Source: CAYUIV01 sp964444925
Lineage (GTDB): Bacteria; Pseudomonadota; Gammaproteobacteria; Diplorickettsiales; Diplorickettsiaceae
Direction of reading: 5' to 3'
Length of the DNA stretch: 49,662 nt
Assembly (NCBI GenBank): GCA_964444925.1
Contig: CAYUIV010000006.1
Span: 1-49,662 of the forward strand
Shown: positions 28,021-37,895 of the stretch, one piece after another
Layout of the letters: each line of letters starts with the position of its first letter
How positions within the stretch are numbered: position 1 is the first letter of the stretch
Program-made: the position numbers and the translations under genes
Notes under the pieces: generated by a model
What the model was told of the DNA's origin: nothing
Seen by the model: only the letters and a program-made list of their open reading frames with translations
Databases searched by the model: none

Positions 28021-29190
28021 TTATAAAGTACTATTTTTTAGCATCTCTTCTGAAAAACGAATTTCTTTAACGGCTGTTTCAAGTGCAATCACTGCTGTTT
28101 CAACCATAGGTACTTTCAAAGGAGCACCCAATGTTCTTTCTGCAATCCAATGTGCAAAAGGACCTGCTACTTCTGTATAAGCCGTTTGTCTACCCACACA
28201 GTTTAACATGAACCATAGTCTACGATCACAAGGTTTAAGCCATAAAAATTCTGCAGATGCTAATACACCATCTTGACGGGCTAAAACAAGCATAGAAGCC
28301 ATGACAGTGAGTACATAAGCATGCTGTTGAGTCACTTGTAATACCAAAGGGTGAGCTGCGTATTTTTTCAACAATGTATCAACACCTTTAAAATCTAACT
28401 GCTGTATCAACTGCTCACTGCTTTTGTATTGAACCTCTTTTGCAGAGTTTGAAATTTGCCACATGAGCCTGTCTGCTGCCTTTCGGTCACGTACAGCACG
28501 TGCTGCAAATATCGCAAAAAGTGCTTTTGCTACAAAAGATAATTGGGTCATACCTTCCCATTGTGCACCTAACTGTAAAATAAATATTTGATGCACTTTT
28601 TGATGATTGAGTTTTGCATTGATTTGTCGATGATCAACAATCATCATGGTTGTTGATACCGCTTCAATTTTACGTTCGAGCTCCACCAAATGGTGTTGTC
28701 TTGCAAATTGCAACGGTGTTAATGCCATTGCCCAAGCACCCTTATCAATGTCAGCACTCACTAAATTTTGTTGTATGCTTGGAATAATTTGTACCCAGTT
28801 TTTCTTTTCTTCTGCCACTAATAACTGCATATTGTAATGACGTGTAAATTGTAATGTCGCACGACTTCGATAAATAAAAAATGCAAAGATAAGTAGAAGA
28901 CATGTAATCGGGAAACGCAAATAATATCCTGTTGCATCGCTTATCTCAATCAAATCGGATAGCTCAACATTATTTGGATTGAGTAACTGAAGGTATGTGA
29001 CTAAAGCACTGGTATTAGGTAAACAAAAGGCCAGTAGTTTTGCTTGATATAAGCGAATCGTAATCACAAGCTTGGCAATAGTTGAATGAAAAAAAAACCA
29101 GCATACCCAAAGCACTGTAAAAGAAAGTAGCACTCCCCATAGCATTCCTAATGAGTTATCTGTATTTTGCTGTTGCGATTGACCTGCCAC
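28021..29190 (-). CDS. dotM: DotM (IcmP), coupling complex protein
   Basis: 389 residues; Legionella DotM is about 376. The start is GTG at 29190 with an AAGG ribosome binding site. The N-terminus is Q/N-rich (MAGQSQQQNTDNS), followed by membrane helices at about 12-35 and 90-108. The cytoplasmic domain contains PLQFARQHHLVELERKI and the conserved RRLWFMLNCVGRQTAYTEVAGPFAHW block. In Legionella this domain reads acidic Glu-rich effector signals. It is the first gene of the dot/icm run here; icmQRST, which precede it in Legionella, are absent from this window. Confidence 0.94.
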   Translation of the reverse strand: MAGQSQQQNTDNSLGMLWGVLLSFTVLWVCWFFFHSTIAKLVITIRLYQAKLLAFCLPNTSALVTYLQLLNPNNVELSDLIEISDATGYYLRFPITCLLLIFAFFIYRSRATLQFTRHYNMQLLVAEEKKNWVQIIPSIQQNLVSADIDKGAWAMALTPLQFARQHHLVELERKIEAVSTTMMIVDHRQINAKLNHQKVHQIFILQLGAQWEGMTQLSFVAKALFAIFAARAVRDRKAADRLMWQISNSAKEVQYKSSEQLIQQLDFKGVDTLLKKYAAHPLVLQVTQQHAYVLTVMASMLVLARQDGVLASAEFLWLKPCDRRLWFMLNCVGRQTAYTEVAGPFAHWIAERTLGAPLKVPMVETAVIALETAVKEIRFSEEMLKNSTL

Positions 29191-29229
29191 TGTAAAACCT
29201 TCAATTTTTCGTAAAAAATAGCTTTTAGC

Positions 29230-30393
29230 TTACAAACAAAAACGTCTATCGTAGTGAGAAGAAAAAAGTTGATGATCCATTTTGCGACTTAACACCATCA
29301 CTTTACATCGATCACCCATCTCTGATGGAGATAATAACTGGTGCAGTTGACCTTTTATTTCAAAATTAAAAGATTGAGTATAACATGACTCATTTAAACG
29401 TAATAAGTCTGCCTCCAATAAGAAAGCTGCTTGTGTTGCAAAGAGATTCACTTCAAAGTCACAGGCAAAGGCAATTTCTGCCAGTTGTGTAAAATTAACA
29501 TCGTGCGTGATATCTTGTAAGCCAACCCGCTGCAAAGGATTAGCATAGCAGCGATGCTGATAATAGCAACGTAGCGTCCCTTTTACACGCTTTAAATCAT
29601 AGTAAATCGATTCACTATCCCCATAATCTATTAGTAAACAACAACCTTTTTTAAGCTTTTGGCTAAGTAATCGTATAAAAGAATATAAACTCGTATTGAT
29701 TTCTAAAAGGTAAGATGACACTTGTTGTAAATACTGATTCGATAACCGTTGACCTTCTCTTTGCAAGTTTTGTGTACTAATCTCTCCCAATTGCCAATCA
29801 AATTGATTCTCTTTCCATACGACATATTTTTCTTTAAGTTGTTTTTTATGCCATTGTAAAAGATGTATGGGTAGCACATCGAGTACTTCATTAGCAATGA
29901 CAATTCCTTCAATTTCATTGCATAATGTTTTTTGATAGGTAATCCGTGACATAAGATGTGGGATCCACTGCATAAAATTTGCTTTTTGTTGTGCAATGAG
30001 ATGGCTACTTTTCTCAATAATGAGATATTGTTTAGGTAGTGCCTTCTTTTTCTCTAAAGCAAGCAGTAAGTTGACGGCCATTTTACCTGTACCTGCACCT
30101 ATTTCTACTATGACAGGTAGTCCCTCTGAGAAATGCATGATCATTTTTTTGCAGTATGTTGCAAGACATTGTCCAAATAAATGTGAAATTTCAGGTGCAG
30201 TTGTAAAAGCTCCGTGTATGCCAATGGGTTTTTCTTGCATATAATAACCAAAGCGTGGTTCAAATAAGGCAAGCGTCATAAACTCATCAAATGGAATACG
30301 TGTAAAAGGTGCTTGATGGATTTTATCTCGAATTAAGTGAGTGAGCGCTTGATGTCGTGCTACCGTTTGAGAAGAAGTAGGAAATGTTATCAT
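29230..30393 (-). CDS. SAM-dependent methyltransferase, MidA/NDUFAF7 family (COG1565 type)
   Basis: 387 residues. The N-terminal FDEFMTLALFEPRFGYYMQEKPIG stretch and the SAM-binding motif VEIGAGTGKMAVNLL are typical of the family. So are the EVLDVLPIHLLQWHKKQLKE and LLIDYGDSE blocks. The eukaryotic member NDUFAF7 methylates an arginine of complex I; the bacterial role is poorly defined. It lies 39 nt upstream of dotM in the same direction, so the dot/icm genes may be read from its promoter. It is divergent from the pteridine reductase gene, with only 44 nt between the starts. Confidence 0.88.
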   Translation of the reverse strand: MITFPTSSQTVARHQALTHLIRDKIHQAPFTRIPFDEFMTLALFEPRFGYYMQEKPIGIHGAFTTAPEISHLFGQCLATYCKKMIMHFSEGLPVIVEIGAGTGKMAVNLLLALEKKKALPKQYLIIEKSSHLIAQQKANFMQWIPHLMSRITYQKTLCNEIEGIVIANEVLDVLPIHLLQWHKKQLKEKYVVWKENQFDWQLGEISTQNLQREGQRLSNQYLQQVSSYLLEINTSLYSFIRLLSQKLKKGCCLLIDYGDSESIYYDLKRVKGTLRCYYQHRCYANPLQRVGLQDITHDVNFTQLAEIAFACDFEVNLFATQAAFLLEADLLRLNESCYTQSFNFEIKGQLHQLLSPSEMGDRCKVMVLSRKMDHQLFSSHYDRRFCL

Positions 30394-30437
30394 ATATTTA
30401 ATAAAAATTTCATCATTCGTTGTAAAATCACTACCTT

Positions 30438-31178
30438 ATGTCAAATATGCAAGTTGCACTCATTACAGGGGGCGCAAAACGTTTAGGTGCCTGTATAACA
30501 CGAACACTGCATACACATGGTATGCATGTTATTGTGCATTATCGTCAATCCAGTGAAGAAGCGAAAGCGCTTTGCAAACAACTCAACCAAATACGTGCAC
30601 AGTCTGCTGTTTGTATTCAAGCAAACCTTAATAATCCACAAGATATTCCTCAACTGATTGCACTTGCCACGGCAACTTGGGGACGTTTAGATGTTGTCAT
30701 TAACAACGCAGCCAGTTTTCATCACTCTCCTTTAAAGCAATTAACACATTTGCAATGGAATGAAACCCTGTTAAGTAATCTATCTGCCCCCTTCTTTTTG
30801 TCAATGGAAGCAGCAGCACATCTCAAAGCAACGCAAGGGTGTATTATCAATATGGTCGATATTCGGGCAATGCAACCTTTGAAACATTATAGTGCTTATT
30901 GTATCAGTAAAGCAGGATTAGTGATGGCCACAAAAAGTTTAGCGCTCGAATGGGCTCCTGATATTCGAGTCAATGCGATTGCACCCGGCGTTGTACTATG
31001 GCCAGATGAAGTCATGGATCAAGATCTGCAAAAACAAGAAAAAATTATTGCACGTACGCCTTTAAAACGTGTTGGTACGCCAGAAGATATTGCAAAAGCA
31101 ACGTTATTTTTGATAAAAGATGCACCTTACATTACAGGGCAAGTACTGGCAATTGATGGGGGTCGTTCATTCGTGTGA
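30438..31178 (+). CDS. Short-chain dehydrogenase, pteridine reductase-like (FolM type)
   Basis: 246 residues, classical SDR length. The nucleotide-binding motif TGGAKRLG (10-17) has the Arg/Lys-rich form seen in pteridine reductases, which prefer NADPH. NNAA (INNAASFHHSPL) and the catalytic Y-x3-K (SAYCISKAG) are present, and the C-terminus ends in GQVLAIDGGRS. FolM-like enzymes reduce dihydrofolate or dihydromonapterin and can back up folate metabolism. The divergent methyltransferase partner is a neighbour of such genes in related bacteria as far as I recall, though I could not check this. Substrate assignment stays tentative. Confidence 0.82.
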   Translation: MSNMQVALITGGAKRLGACITRTLHTHGMHVIVHYRQSSEEAKALCKQLNQIRAQSAVCIQANLNNPQDIPQLIALATATWGRLDVVINNAASFHHSPLKQLTHLQWNETLLSNLSAPFFLSMEAAAHLKATQGCIINMVDIRAMQPLKHYSAYCISKAGLVMATKSLALEWAPDIRVNAIAPGVVLWPDEVMDQDLQKQEKIIARTPLKRVGTPEDIAKATLFLIKDAPYITGQVLAIDGGRSFV

Positions 31179-31402
31179 GATTTTTTAGACAGGGCACAGC
31201 ACTACTCTTTTATACTTTCAACAACGTGTCAATTATGGAGTACAGTGTTGACCACATATTTTATTTCCCTTTATAAAGCACGATACTAACTCATCCAATT
31301 ATTTTGGTGATCTTTTTTTACGATTGTAATAGACTTTTTTCTTTAAAAAGGTTGAAATAAATGTATGGCAGTACCATTTTTAATACACGGAGTTCAATAT
31401 CA

Positions 31403-32893
31403 ATGACTACATTTGCTTCACATATTAAGTCTTATACACCTCAAAACCAAGCCAGCTATCCAACGATTCATGCAGCAGCTCACCAAGGAGATCAAGAAGC
31501 GATTGAATACTTTTTACAATCTCAATCGATTGATACAAAAGATGAGGAAGGCAATACGCCTTTACTCATCGCCCTTCGTGAAGCACATCTTAATCTGGCA
31601 CAATGGCTTTTGAAAAAAGGAGCAGAAGCGACTATTTCAAATAAAAAAAGAGAGAATGCATTAATTACTTTATTTCGGATGGAAAAGAAAAAAAAAGACA
31701 GAGGTCACGAACAATTTATTTTGCAAGTTGCAAAACTTTTGTTACAAGGAGGTCTTAATGTCAACAGTTGTTTTGCGTTTAATACAGCTACCATTTTAAT
31801 GCACGTGGCTCGACAAGGCAATGCAGCGCTGGTTCAACTCTTTTTAAAACATGGTGCAAACCCTAACTTAAGAAATCGAAAAGGTCAAAATGCATTACAT
31901 ATTGTATTTTCTAAAGATGAAGCGAGCGAACCAATGGCACAAAGTCGTCAAAATATTTTGGAGCAATTGTTGTATACTTCCGCATTTAAAATGGATATCA
32001 ATGCCAGAGATATTAAGGGACAAACGCCTTTAATTCAGGCATCACTGTGTGGCTCTACCGATATTGCCTACCTATTAAAACAAGGTGCTGATCCTAATGT
32101 TTTAGATCATTTGAATCACACCGCATTCGACTATTTGATGCATTGGTACGACCAACCTTTTTTATTGTTAGAAAGTGTATTGCCTGCATTACTTACTGCA
32201 CTGCGTCAAAGTAGTCAAATACATTTATCTAAAAATCCTATCAAAGATCTTTTGGATCGATATTTATGCGATCAATACCTTGTAGATTGTAAAACCATGA
32301 GAAAAAAGTTTCACGATCAAATCAGTTCGAATGCCTGTTCTAAAAAGACATTGCTTTCTTTATCAGAAGAGATGATACATGGCAAAGTTAATCTTTCTAA
32401 AAGAACGATGGCCTTTTCAAAAACGTTAACTTTGTTACTTAAGCGAGAATTTGTGATACCGCATCAATGTCTACAAGTACCTTCCGCAACAGAAAGACAT
32501 AAAATAATAGACATACTGAATGAAGAAGATGCAGCAGATCGTTCTGGAAGAGGTGATGCCTTTTTGTATCAAACAATTATAATACACTGCAAAGCACAAA
32601 CAAGAGACATTGTTCAGAAAAGTCTACAAGAAGCGTATCGGGCATGGTGTGTGAACAGCTCTCTACCGCTAAAATACATGGAAAGTTTTTTTAAATTATC
32701 AGAAGGAGAACGCTATTTTGTCGACGTGGTTTATGATCAAAAAGCGCAACTTAAGCTTCTTGGTACAATTTCTATTCCTAATGAAGTTTATTTTATTATT
32801 GCAGGTTGGCTACTTAAATCCGCACCTGATACCTCTTTTGCTATTCTTTCCCCCGAAACAGGCAGAAGCCTTTATCATTCTAAAAAATATTAA
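31403..32893 (+). CDS. Ankyrin-repeat protein with C-terminal F-box-like motif
   Basis: 496 residues from the ATG at 31403, exactly the length of its paralog at 38570-40060. That paralog supports this start over the upstream ATG at 31361, although both have GG-rich ribosome binding sites. About six ankyrin repeats fill residues 15-260 (SYPTIHAAAHQGDQEAIEYF; EEGNTPLLIALREA; LFLKHGANPNLRN). A helical middle follows, then a conserved end: KLSEGERYFVDVVYD and SIPNEVYFIIAGWLL (Pro at residue 459), an F-box-like core. There is no signal peptide or membrane segment. It is probably a Dot/Icm effector, inferred from architecture and genome context. Confidence 0.87.
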   Translation: MTTFASHIKSYTPQNQASYPTIHAAAHQGDQEAIEYFLQSQSIDTKDEEGNTPLLIALREAHLNLAQWLLKKGAEATISNKKRENALITLFRMEKKKKDRGHEQFILQVAKLLLQGGLNVNSCFAFNTATILMHVARQGNAALVQLFLKHGANPNLRNRKGQNALHIVFSKDEASEPMAQSRQNILEQLLYTSAFKMDINARDIKGQTPLIQASLCGSTDIAYLLKQGADPNVLDHLNHTAFDYLMHWYDQPFLLLESVLPALLTALRQSSQIHLSKNPIKDLLDRYLCDQYLVDCKTMRKKFHDQISSNACSKKTLLSLSEEMIHGKVNLSKRTMAFSKTLTLLLKREFVIPHQCLQVPSATERHKIIDILNEEDAADRSGRGDAFLYQTIIIHCKAQTRDIVQKSLQEAYRAWCVNSSLPLKYMESFFKLSEGERYFVDVVYDQKAQLKLLGTISIPNEVYFIIAGWLLKSAPDTSFAILSPETGRSLYHSKKY

Positions 32894-33114
32894 AAATTAG
32901 TTGTAGTTTCACGCAATGCATTTTATTAAATGACAGAGTATAAGAAATTTATTTTTCACTATTATATGAAAGGTGCGGTAATTTCAACACAATTGATATT
33001 CCATACTTTGTGTAAGGTTGATCATTCATACACGTGAATACACCTTGTTTATCAGTTGCATTATACTTACACTAGCACTACATTTTTTAATTCAAATTAA
33101 CTGAAGAACCGATC

Positions 33115-35095
33115 ATGTTGAACGAAGAAACCATTATTAATGCGACCAAAAAAGGAGACAATACAAAGATTGCAGAGTGTTTGAAAGCTGGAGTGAGTAT
33201 CAACACAGTACAAACTTTTAGCAAGAAAACATTATTGATGTTGGCAGCTGATTATCGACGAGCTGATACTGTGCTTTTTCTTTTACAAGCAGGAGGTATC
33301 ACTCAAACCAATAGAATTAGTATCGATGAACTAGATATCACTCGAACAACTCTTGAACCTGAGCAAACCTTTCGTCCAGACGAATTAGTTGTGAATGTGA
33401 CTAAAAAAACTTAGCCGACGCTACAATGCAATAGAATACGCCATACGCGCCGGTTGTATTGAAAGTGTTAAAGCATTACTACCTCATACAAAGGCACACT
33501 CCACAGAAAATACACTTTTAGCTCAATCCATGCAACTTCAACAGCTAGAAATCGTAATGTTTTTATTATTTGATGAAAAAGATGGCTTAGGCAAGGAAAA
33601 GATTAACTCTCCATTGGATTGTTTGCAAAATACAGCACTCCACCTTGCAATAGAGCACTTTAATTTCGATAACTGTTTTAAAATAGTCCAGCAACTGCTC
33701 ACTGTAGACGAGATTAACCTCGATGTGCAAAACGCATATCAAGAGACACCTTTAATGTTTGCTGCTGGCAGTGGTTTGGTCAATATTGTTAAGTTATTAC
33801 AAGAAAAAAAAGCAAACGTTATGCTTCAAGATAGTCAAGGCAATAGCGCTTTACACTGGGCAATTCAATCTAAATACAAAATAATCGGTCTTGAGGTTTA
33901 CCAATCGATTGATGAGGTAGAAGACTTTTCTTTCCCTGAATTTGTACCTGAAAAAGTAGGACGCGATGAAATTTCAACTGAAGAAAATACTCAAGCCATT
34001 ATTGGTCAGTTGTTATCGATGAACAAAAAGGAAATTATTAACCTGCCTAATCACTTAGGTCGAACACCATTAATGGAAGTCTTTGTATCAAAAAAAACGC
34101 AATATTATTCCTCGCTTTTCCCAAAATTAGTGCACTATGGAGCTAATTTAGAGGACGTAGATAAAAAAAATCACTCCGCTTTTCATCATTTTATACACGC
34201 TTATCAAAACATGCTCGCTTATCAAGACATCATATTGCATCAAGGATATAATTTCGTGCCAGTATACCACCTATTTGAGCTTTTTTTGCATCACCCTGCA
34301 TTAGATAGAAAGATAAGAATGAACTATTTCACACTATTTATTTTGGAATGCAAACTAGAAGGTCAGTCATTCCCCACTTCGAATTGGACACACAAGATTG
34401 GCCTCAGAAACCATATAAATTCGATCATCACACTATTCATGGAAAACAGCATAAGCTTTAGACCACTTACTTTGTTTAAATTAGCAAAATCTATTGACAC
34501 TAATCTTGCAGACGCAGTAAAGGAGAGCTTTAGGACACAGATACAGGACGTAAGAATGCGTTTTGAAAAACTTTTTCCTTCTGAAATGAAAATCAAACCT
34601 TTTTTACAAATTTCCTCAGTTGGTGTACGTTTTTTTGTTGCTGCCGTTTACAATATAAGAAGAGAAAATGAAAATAACCCAAATCCTTTAAACAGCTTAA
34701 GATTACCTGAAGAATTGTTGCATCATATTATCGATCATTATCTATGGACTTCTGATGGTTCAGATGAACCAATGTACTTTATCAATCCAAGGCTTGCAAC
34801 ACTTAATGCTAAGGATCATTATCGCTTTCCCACTTTTCACGCTCTAAGACTTTTCCTACGTATTCCGGAAAAAAAACGAGATTCAGTACTTTTATTAAAT
34901 CAAGAAAGAATCAAGGCATTCAATACAGGTCACACAGAAGACAGTAGTAAAATTAACGATGACTTAAATAAGAAATTGAAGCAATACGCAAAACCTACTT
35001 TTTTTAAGTGGCCACAAGAAATGTCTTCAAAGACGGATCAAACTGTTTTGCCTACACAATCGTTTTCACATAACCTTCTATCTATCTTGAAATAA
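33115..35095 (+). pseudogene. Ankyrin-repeat gene split by a frameshift at a seven-A run
   Basis: The first frame (33115-33414, 99 codons) begins with ankyrin sequence and ends in TAG just after AAAAAAA at 33403-33409. The +1 frame is open straight through from the A-run. It encodes LSRRYNAIEYAIRAGCIES, a clear ankyrin helix pair, before the ATG at 33530 and then on to 35095. Removing one A restores a single protein of about 659 residues. Repeats include QNTALHLAIEHFNFDN and QGNSALHWAIQSKY. The end has SSVGVRFFVAAVYN and LRLPEELLHHIIDHYL, the F-box-like module shared with neighbours. It is either a recent pseudogene or a gene rescued by slippage at the A-run. Confidence 0.85.
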
Positions 35096-35508
35096 AGCTA
35101 GCAGATAAACACGGTATCATGTTTATCCACTGCTTATCTCTTTTAAAAATCTATTTTCATTCTTTTTAATGTGCTATTACAACATCAATTCATCTTTGCT
35201 TTTTCCGTGTTTTTAAAATTTCTTGCAGATCAAAAACGTGTTAGATCAGCGTTAGTTTTGTAATATTGCTGTTAAAAAAACACTACCACACATATATCTT
35301 GTACTCTTTCTACAAGAGAGTATGTCTAATGCAAAATATTGCCACTTTCTACTCTACTTTATTTAACGGAATCAAAAAATTTTAAACAAGCCGTATTATT
35401 GAAAAGAGACTTTTTGCACATGTACGTCGTAATTGTTACGTATTCTTTAATTTTGATTTCTTGGCATGATAAGAAAAATTTTAAAAGATTTAAAGATCAA
35501 CCATATTA
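35096..35508. other. Intergenic stretch with a weak hairpin
   Basis: 413 nt after the frameshifted ankyrin gene. A hairpin GATAAACA/TGTTTATC (35104-35127, 8-nt loop) follows the stop closely and may be a weak terminator. Further on there is only a short imperfect palindrome, CGTAATTGTTACG, near 35430. No coding potential was recognised. Confidence 0.4.
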
Positions 35509-35514
35509 TTGCCT

Positions 35515-37887
35515 ATGATTCCTTCTCTGTATTCCTCCAAATATCAAAATAAAATTGACGACGAAACTTTGAGAGGAATTTATGACCGTATTGAAACCAG
35601 CACAATTGAAGTTTCTTCTTTTTTTATTCACAGCAAAGGAAAACAAAACTGCTCATCCTTCATTATCCATGACTGCCAATTCTTCCCAAAAGAAGAAAAG
35701 CTTTCGTCACGGGAGATAATTCATATTCTATATCATTTGCAAAAAAAAAATTTTCCAATCAATGATGTGACATACATCGGACAAGATAAGCAACTTGTTT
35801 TACTTGTGACTGGCACCAAGAAAGCACAACTTTTAGAAGATGACCAAATAGTAAAATACTTAAAATGGGACAAATTATTTCTCATCGAAGAATCAGATTT
35901 AGGTCTATACCATCAGTTACTACAACACAGTACCCTCACGCTTGCTGATATTGTAAACTCAAGAATTCAAAAAAAACATTTAGCAATCAGAGAAAATCTT
36001 CGTCATCCGTTCATGCAAGGATTATGGTCTAGCCATTTGATTTCATTAGATCAACTCATGACCGTTATAACATCAAAAGAAAGAAAGCAATGTATAGAAA
36101 AGCTGGAAAATATTTATGCACAATTGCCATGGAAAACTCTGCTCGTGCTTTATTATTATGCAAAAAAAGACAGCAGCACTAGCACGTTTTCTACTTTGTT
36201 AGAGTCAAAAGTTCAAAAAAACCGTCTAAGAATTACAGAAAATCTGCAGCGTTATCCATTGATTCAGCAACTATGGCAAGATAATTTGCTTTCATTAGAG
36301 CAGATCATGCAAGACATCAGCTTACAAGATGAAAAGCGCGTTAAAGCACATTTCGATAATATACATGCAAAACTTCACTCGTTTTTGAAGAATATTATTG
36401 ACTGTTATATACAAAACGATGGAAAACCAGATTTTTCCCAGCTTCAATCAATACAGATTGAAAAAATAGAAGAGTTACAAAATTTTTTAAATATAGACCC
36501 AAAACATATTATCTTACTTTGTTTAAAAGACTCACCAACAGTTAGAGAACAATATAAGGCATTGGCTCAAAATGGAATGTATTTTGATGGTGAAAAGAAA
36601 AGATGGGCTAAAAGAGAAATAATACCAGAGCAACAGGCATTGTATCACTCTTTAAAAACTCTTATTTTTGATCACTTAAGAGGATTATTCCATAGCGCAA
36701 TTACTCCTTTCGATTTTTATAGAACACCCATTTTTCAAGACTGTCTCGATATACAAGATAAGCTATCAATAGCATGGGGATATTACTTACCAAAAATGTA
36801 TCAGCCAACTTGGAAAGAAGTAAAAACAAAGGTAACACACCCCAAAGCATTTTTTAGTTTAGAAACACTGATACAAATGCTGCATTATCAAACACAGTTT
36901 TTTCAGCTACCAAAAAAAATAATAAAAATGTTTACTGTGAAAACTAACACTCAAGAGAAAAATGATGATGCATTGAGTCGGTTTTTACAATTATCAATTA
37001 CCCCTAGTATGTTAGTAGAGAATTTTTCTAAACCTTTACCGCTACCTGATTTATGGATTTTGGAAAGAATATTGCAGTGTCTCTCTAGCTTGGTTGAATC
37101 ATATAATCAAACCTTTGTTTTTTCTTGGCTGAAAAAACTTGCACAATTGACTCCTGATCAATTGATAGAAGTAAACAATCTTTGCACAACACTTTTGACC
37201 ATTTCTGAAAATATCTATCATTCTTATCCGACATTAGAAACACTTTGGCATCTATTTGGTATTGCAGAACTGCATCAAAAAGCCATCATCAATATATATC
37301 AACCTCAACAACCCATCACGTTGAAAACGTTTGAAGCCAACATGGCTAACATTGAACGCTTGTTACAGTTTCACAGTTTTGAAAATACTCTCGTACAGAA
37401 GTGTATTTCAGATGCAATATTTGAGCTTTCACAAATATTTTTTCTTCCTATAGAAGAGCAGGTACATAAAAATATAATATATAGCCAGGAAAAAAGAGAA
37501 AAAGAAATAAGTGCCAATGATCAATTGATAGAAGCAAACGATCTTTGTATAACACTTCTAAAGATCTCTAAAAAGACCTATCAATTTTATCCTACTTTAG
37601 AAATACTTTGGCATCTGTTTGATACTGCAGTACTGCAGTATCAAACAAGTGTACCCGTAAACACATTGACAAAAAATATGGATGACATTGACCGTGCATT
37701 GCAGTTTCACAGTTTTAACAATGCTCTGGTGCAGCGGCGTGTTTCAAAAGCAATAATTGAATTTTCACAAATATTTTGTATAAACAAGTACAGAAGTACA
37801 AATAGGTACGAGAAAATCATTTATGAAGTCAATCAACAAAGGACCTATAGAGGGGCAATTCTTAATTGTGTAGAATCTACTCCATAA
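35515..37887 (+). CDS. Large protein of unknown function with two internal duplications
   Basis: 790 residues from ATG 35515; an in-frame TTG lies at 35509. I recognise no known domain. It is rich in K, Q, L and aromatic residues, probably helical, with no signal peptide or membrane helix. Two pairs of repeats are plain. A1/A2 (about residues 149-205 and 231-287) share ENL-x-R/H-P-L-I/M-Q-x-LW and I-x-A-x-L. B1/B2 (about residues 548-642 and 669-754) share DQLIE-x-N-x-LC, YPTLE-x-LWHLF and LQFHSF-N-x-LVQ. It lies among ankyrin effector-like genes in an accessory block, so it may be a secreted effector, but nothing in the sequence proves that. It ends 8 nt from the convergent transporter gene. 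Confidence 0.8.
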   Translation: MIPSLYSSKYQNKIDDETLRGIYDRIETSTIEVSSFFIHSKGKQNCSSFIIHDCQFFPKEEKLSSREIIHILYHLQKKNFPINDVTYIGQDKQLVLLVTGTKKAQLLEDDQIVKYLKWDKLFLIEESDLGLYHQLLQHSTLTLADIVNSRIQKKHLAIRENLRHPFMQGLWSSHLISLDQLMTVITSKERKQCIEKLENIYAQLPWKTLLVLYYYAKKDSSTSTFSTLLESKVQKNRLRITENLQRYPLIQQLWQDNLLSLEQIMQDISLQDEKRVKAHFDNIHAKLHSFLKNIIDCYIQNDGKPDFSQLQSIQIEKIEELQNFLNIDPKHIILLCLKDSPTVREQYKALAQNGMYFDGEKKRWAKREIIPEQQALYHSLKTLIFDHLRGLFHSAITPFDFYRTPIFQDCLDIQDKLSIAWGYYLPKMYQPTWKEVKTKVTHPKAFFSLETLIQMLHYQTQFFQLPKKIIKMFTVKTNTQEKNDDALSRFLQLSITPSMLVENFSKPLPLPDLWILERILQCLSSLVESYNQTFVFSWLKKLAQLTPDQLIEVNNLCTTLLTISENIYHSYPTLETLWHLFGIAELHQKAIINIYQPQQPITLKTFEANMANIERLLQFHSFENTLVQKCISDAIFELSQIFFLPIEEQVHKNIIYSQEKREKEISANDQLIEANDLCITLLKISKKTYQFYPTLEILWHLFDTAVLQYQTSVPVNTLTKNMDDIDRALQFHSFNNALVQRRVSKAIIEFSQIFCINKYRSTNRYEKIIYEVNQQRTYRGAILNCVESTP
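35959..36375 (+). repeat. Internal protein-level duplication A1/A2
   Basis: Two copies of about 57 codons (35959-36126 and 36205-36375) within the unknown gene. Both run from S-[RK]-[IV]-Q-K through ENL, LW and ISLDQLM/LSLEQIM to IYAQL/IHAKL. A one-residue gap separates the alignments. The DNA copies are diverged, so the duplication is not recent. Confidence 0.75.
37156..37776 (+). repeat. Internal protein-level duplication B1/B2
   Basis: Two copies (37156-37440, 95 codons; 37519-37776, 86 codons) near the end of the unknown gene. Both begin DQLIE and end SQIF, with YPTLE-x-LWHLF in the middle. They differ by a nine-residue deletion in the second copy. The match is stronger than for A1/A2, suggesting a later duplication. 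Confidence 0.8.
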
Positions 37888-37895
37888 ATACTGAA

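Noticed and set aside
29703..30017. 104-codon open frame on the minus strand
   Set aside because: It is the same strand but another frame of the methyltransferase gene, whose conserved motifs cover this region.
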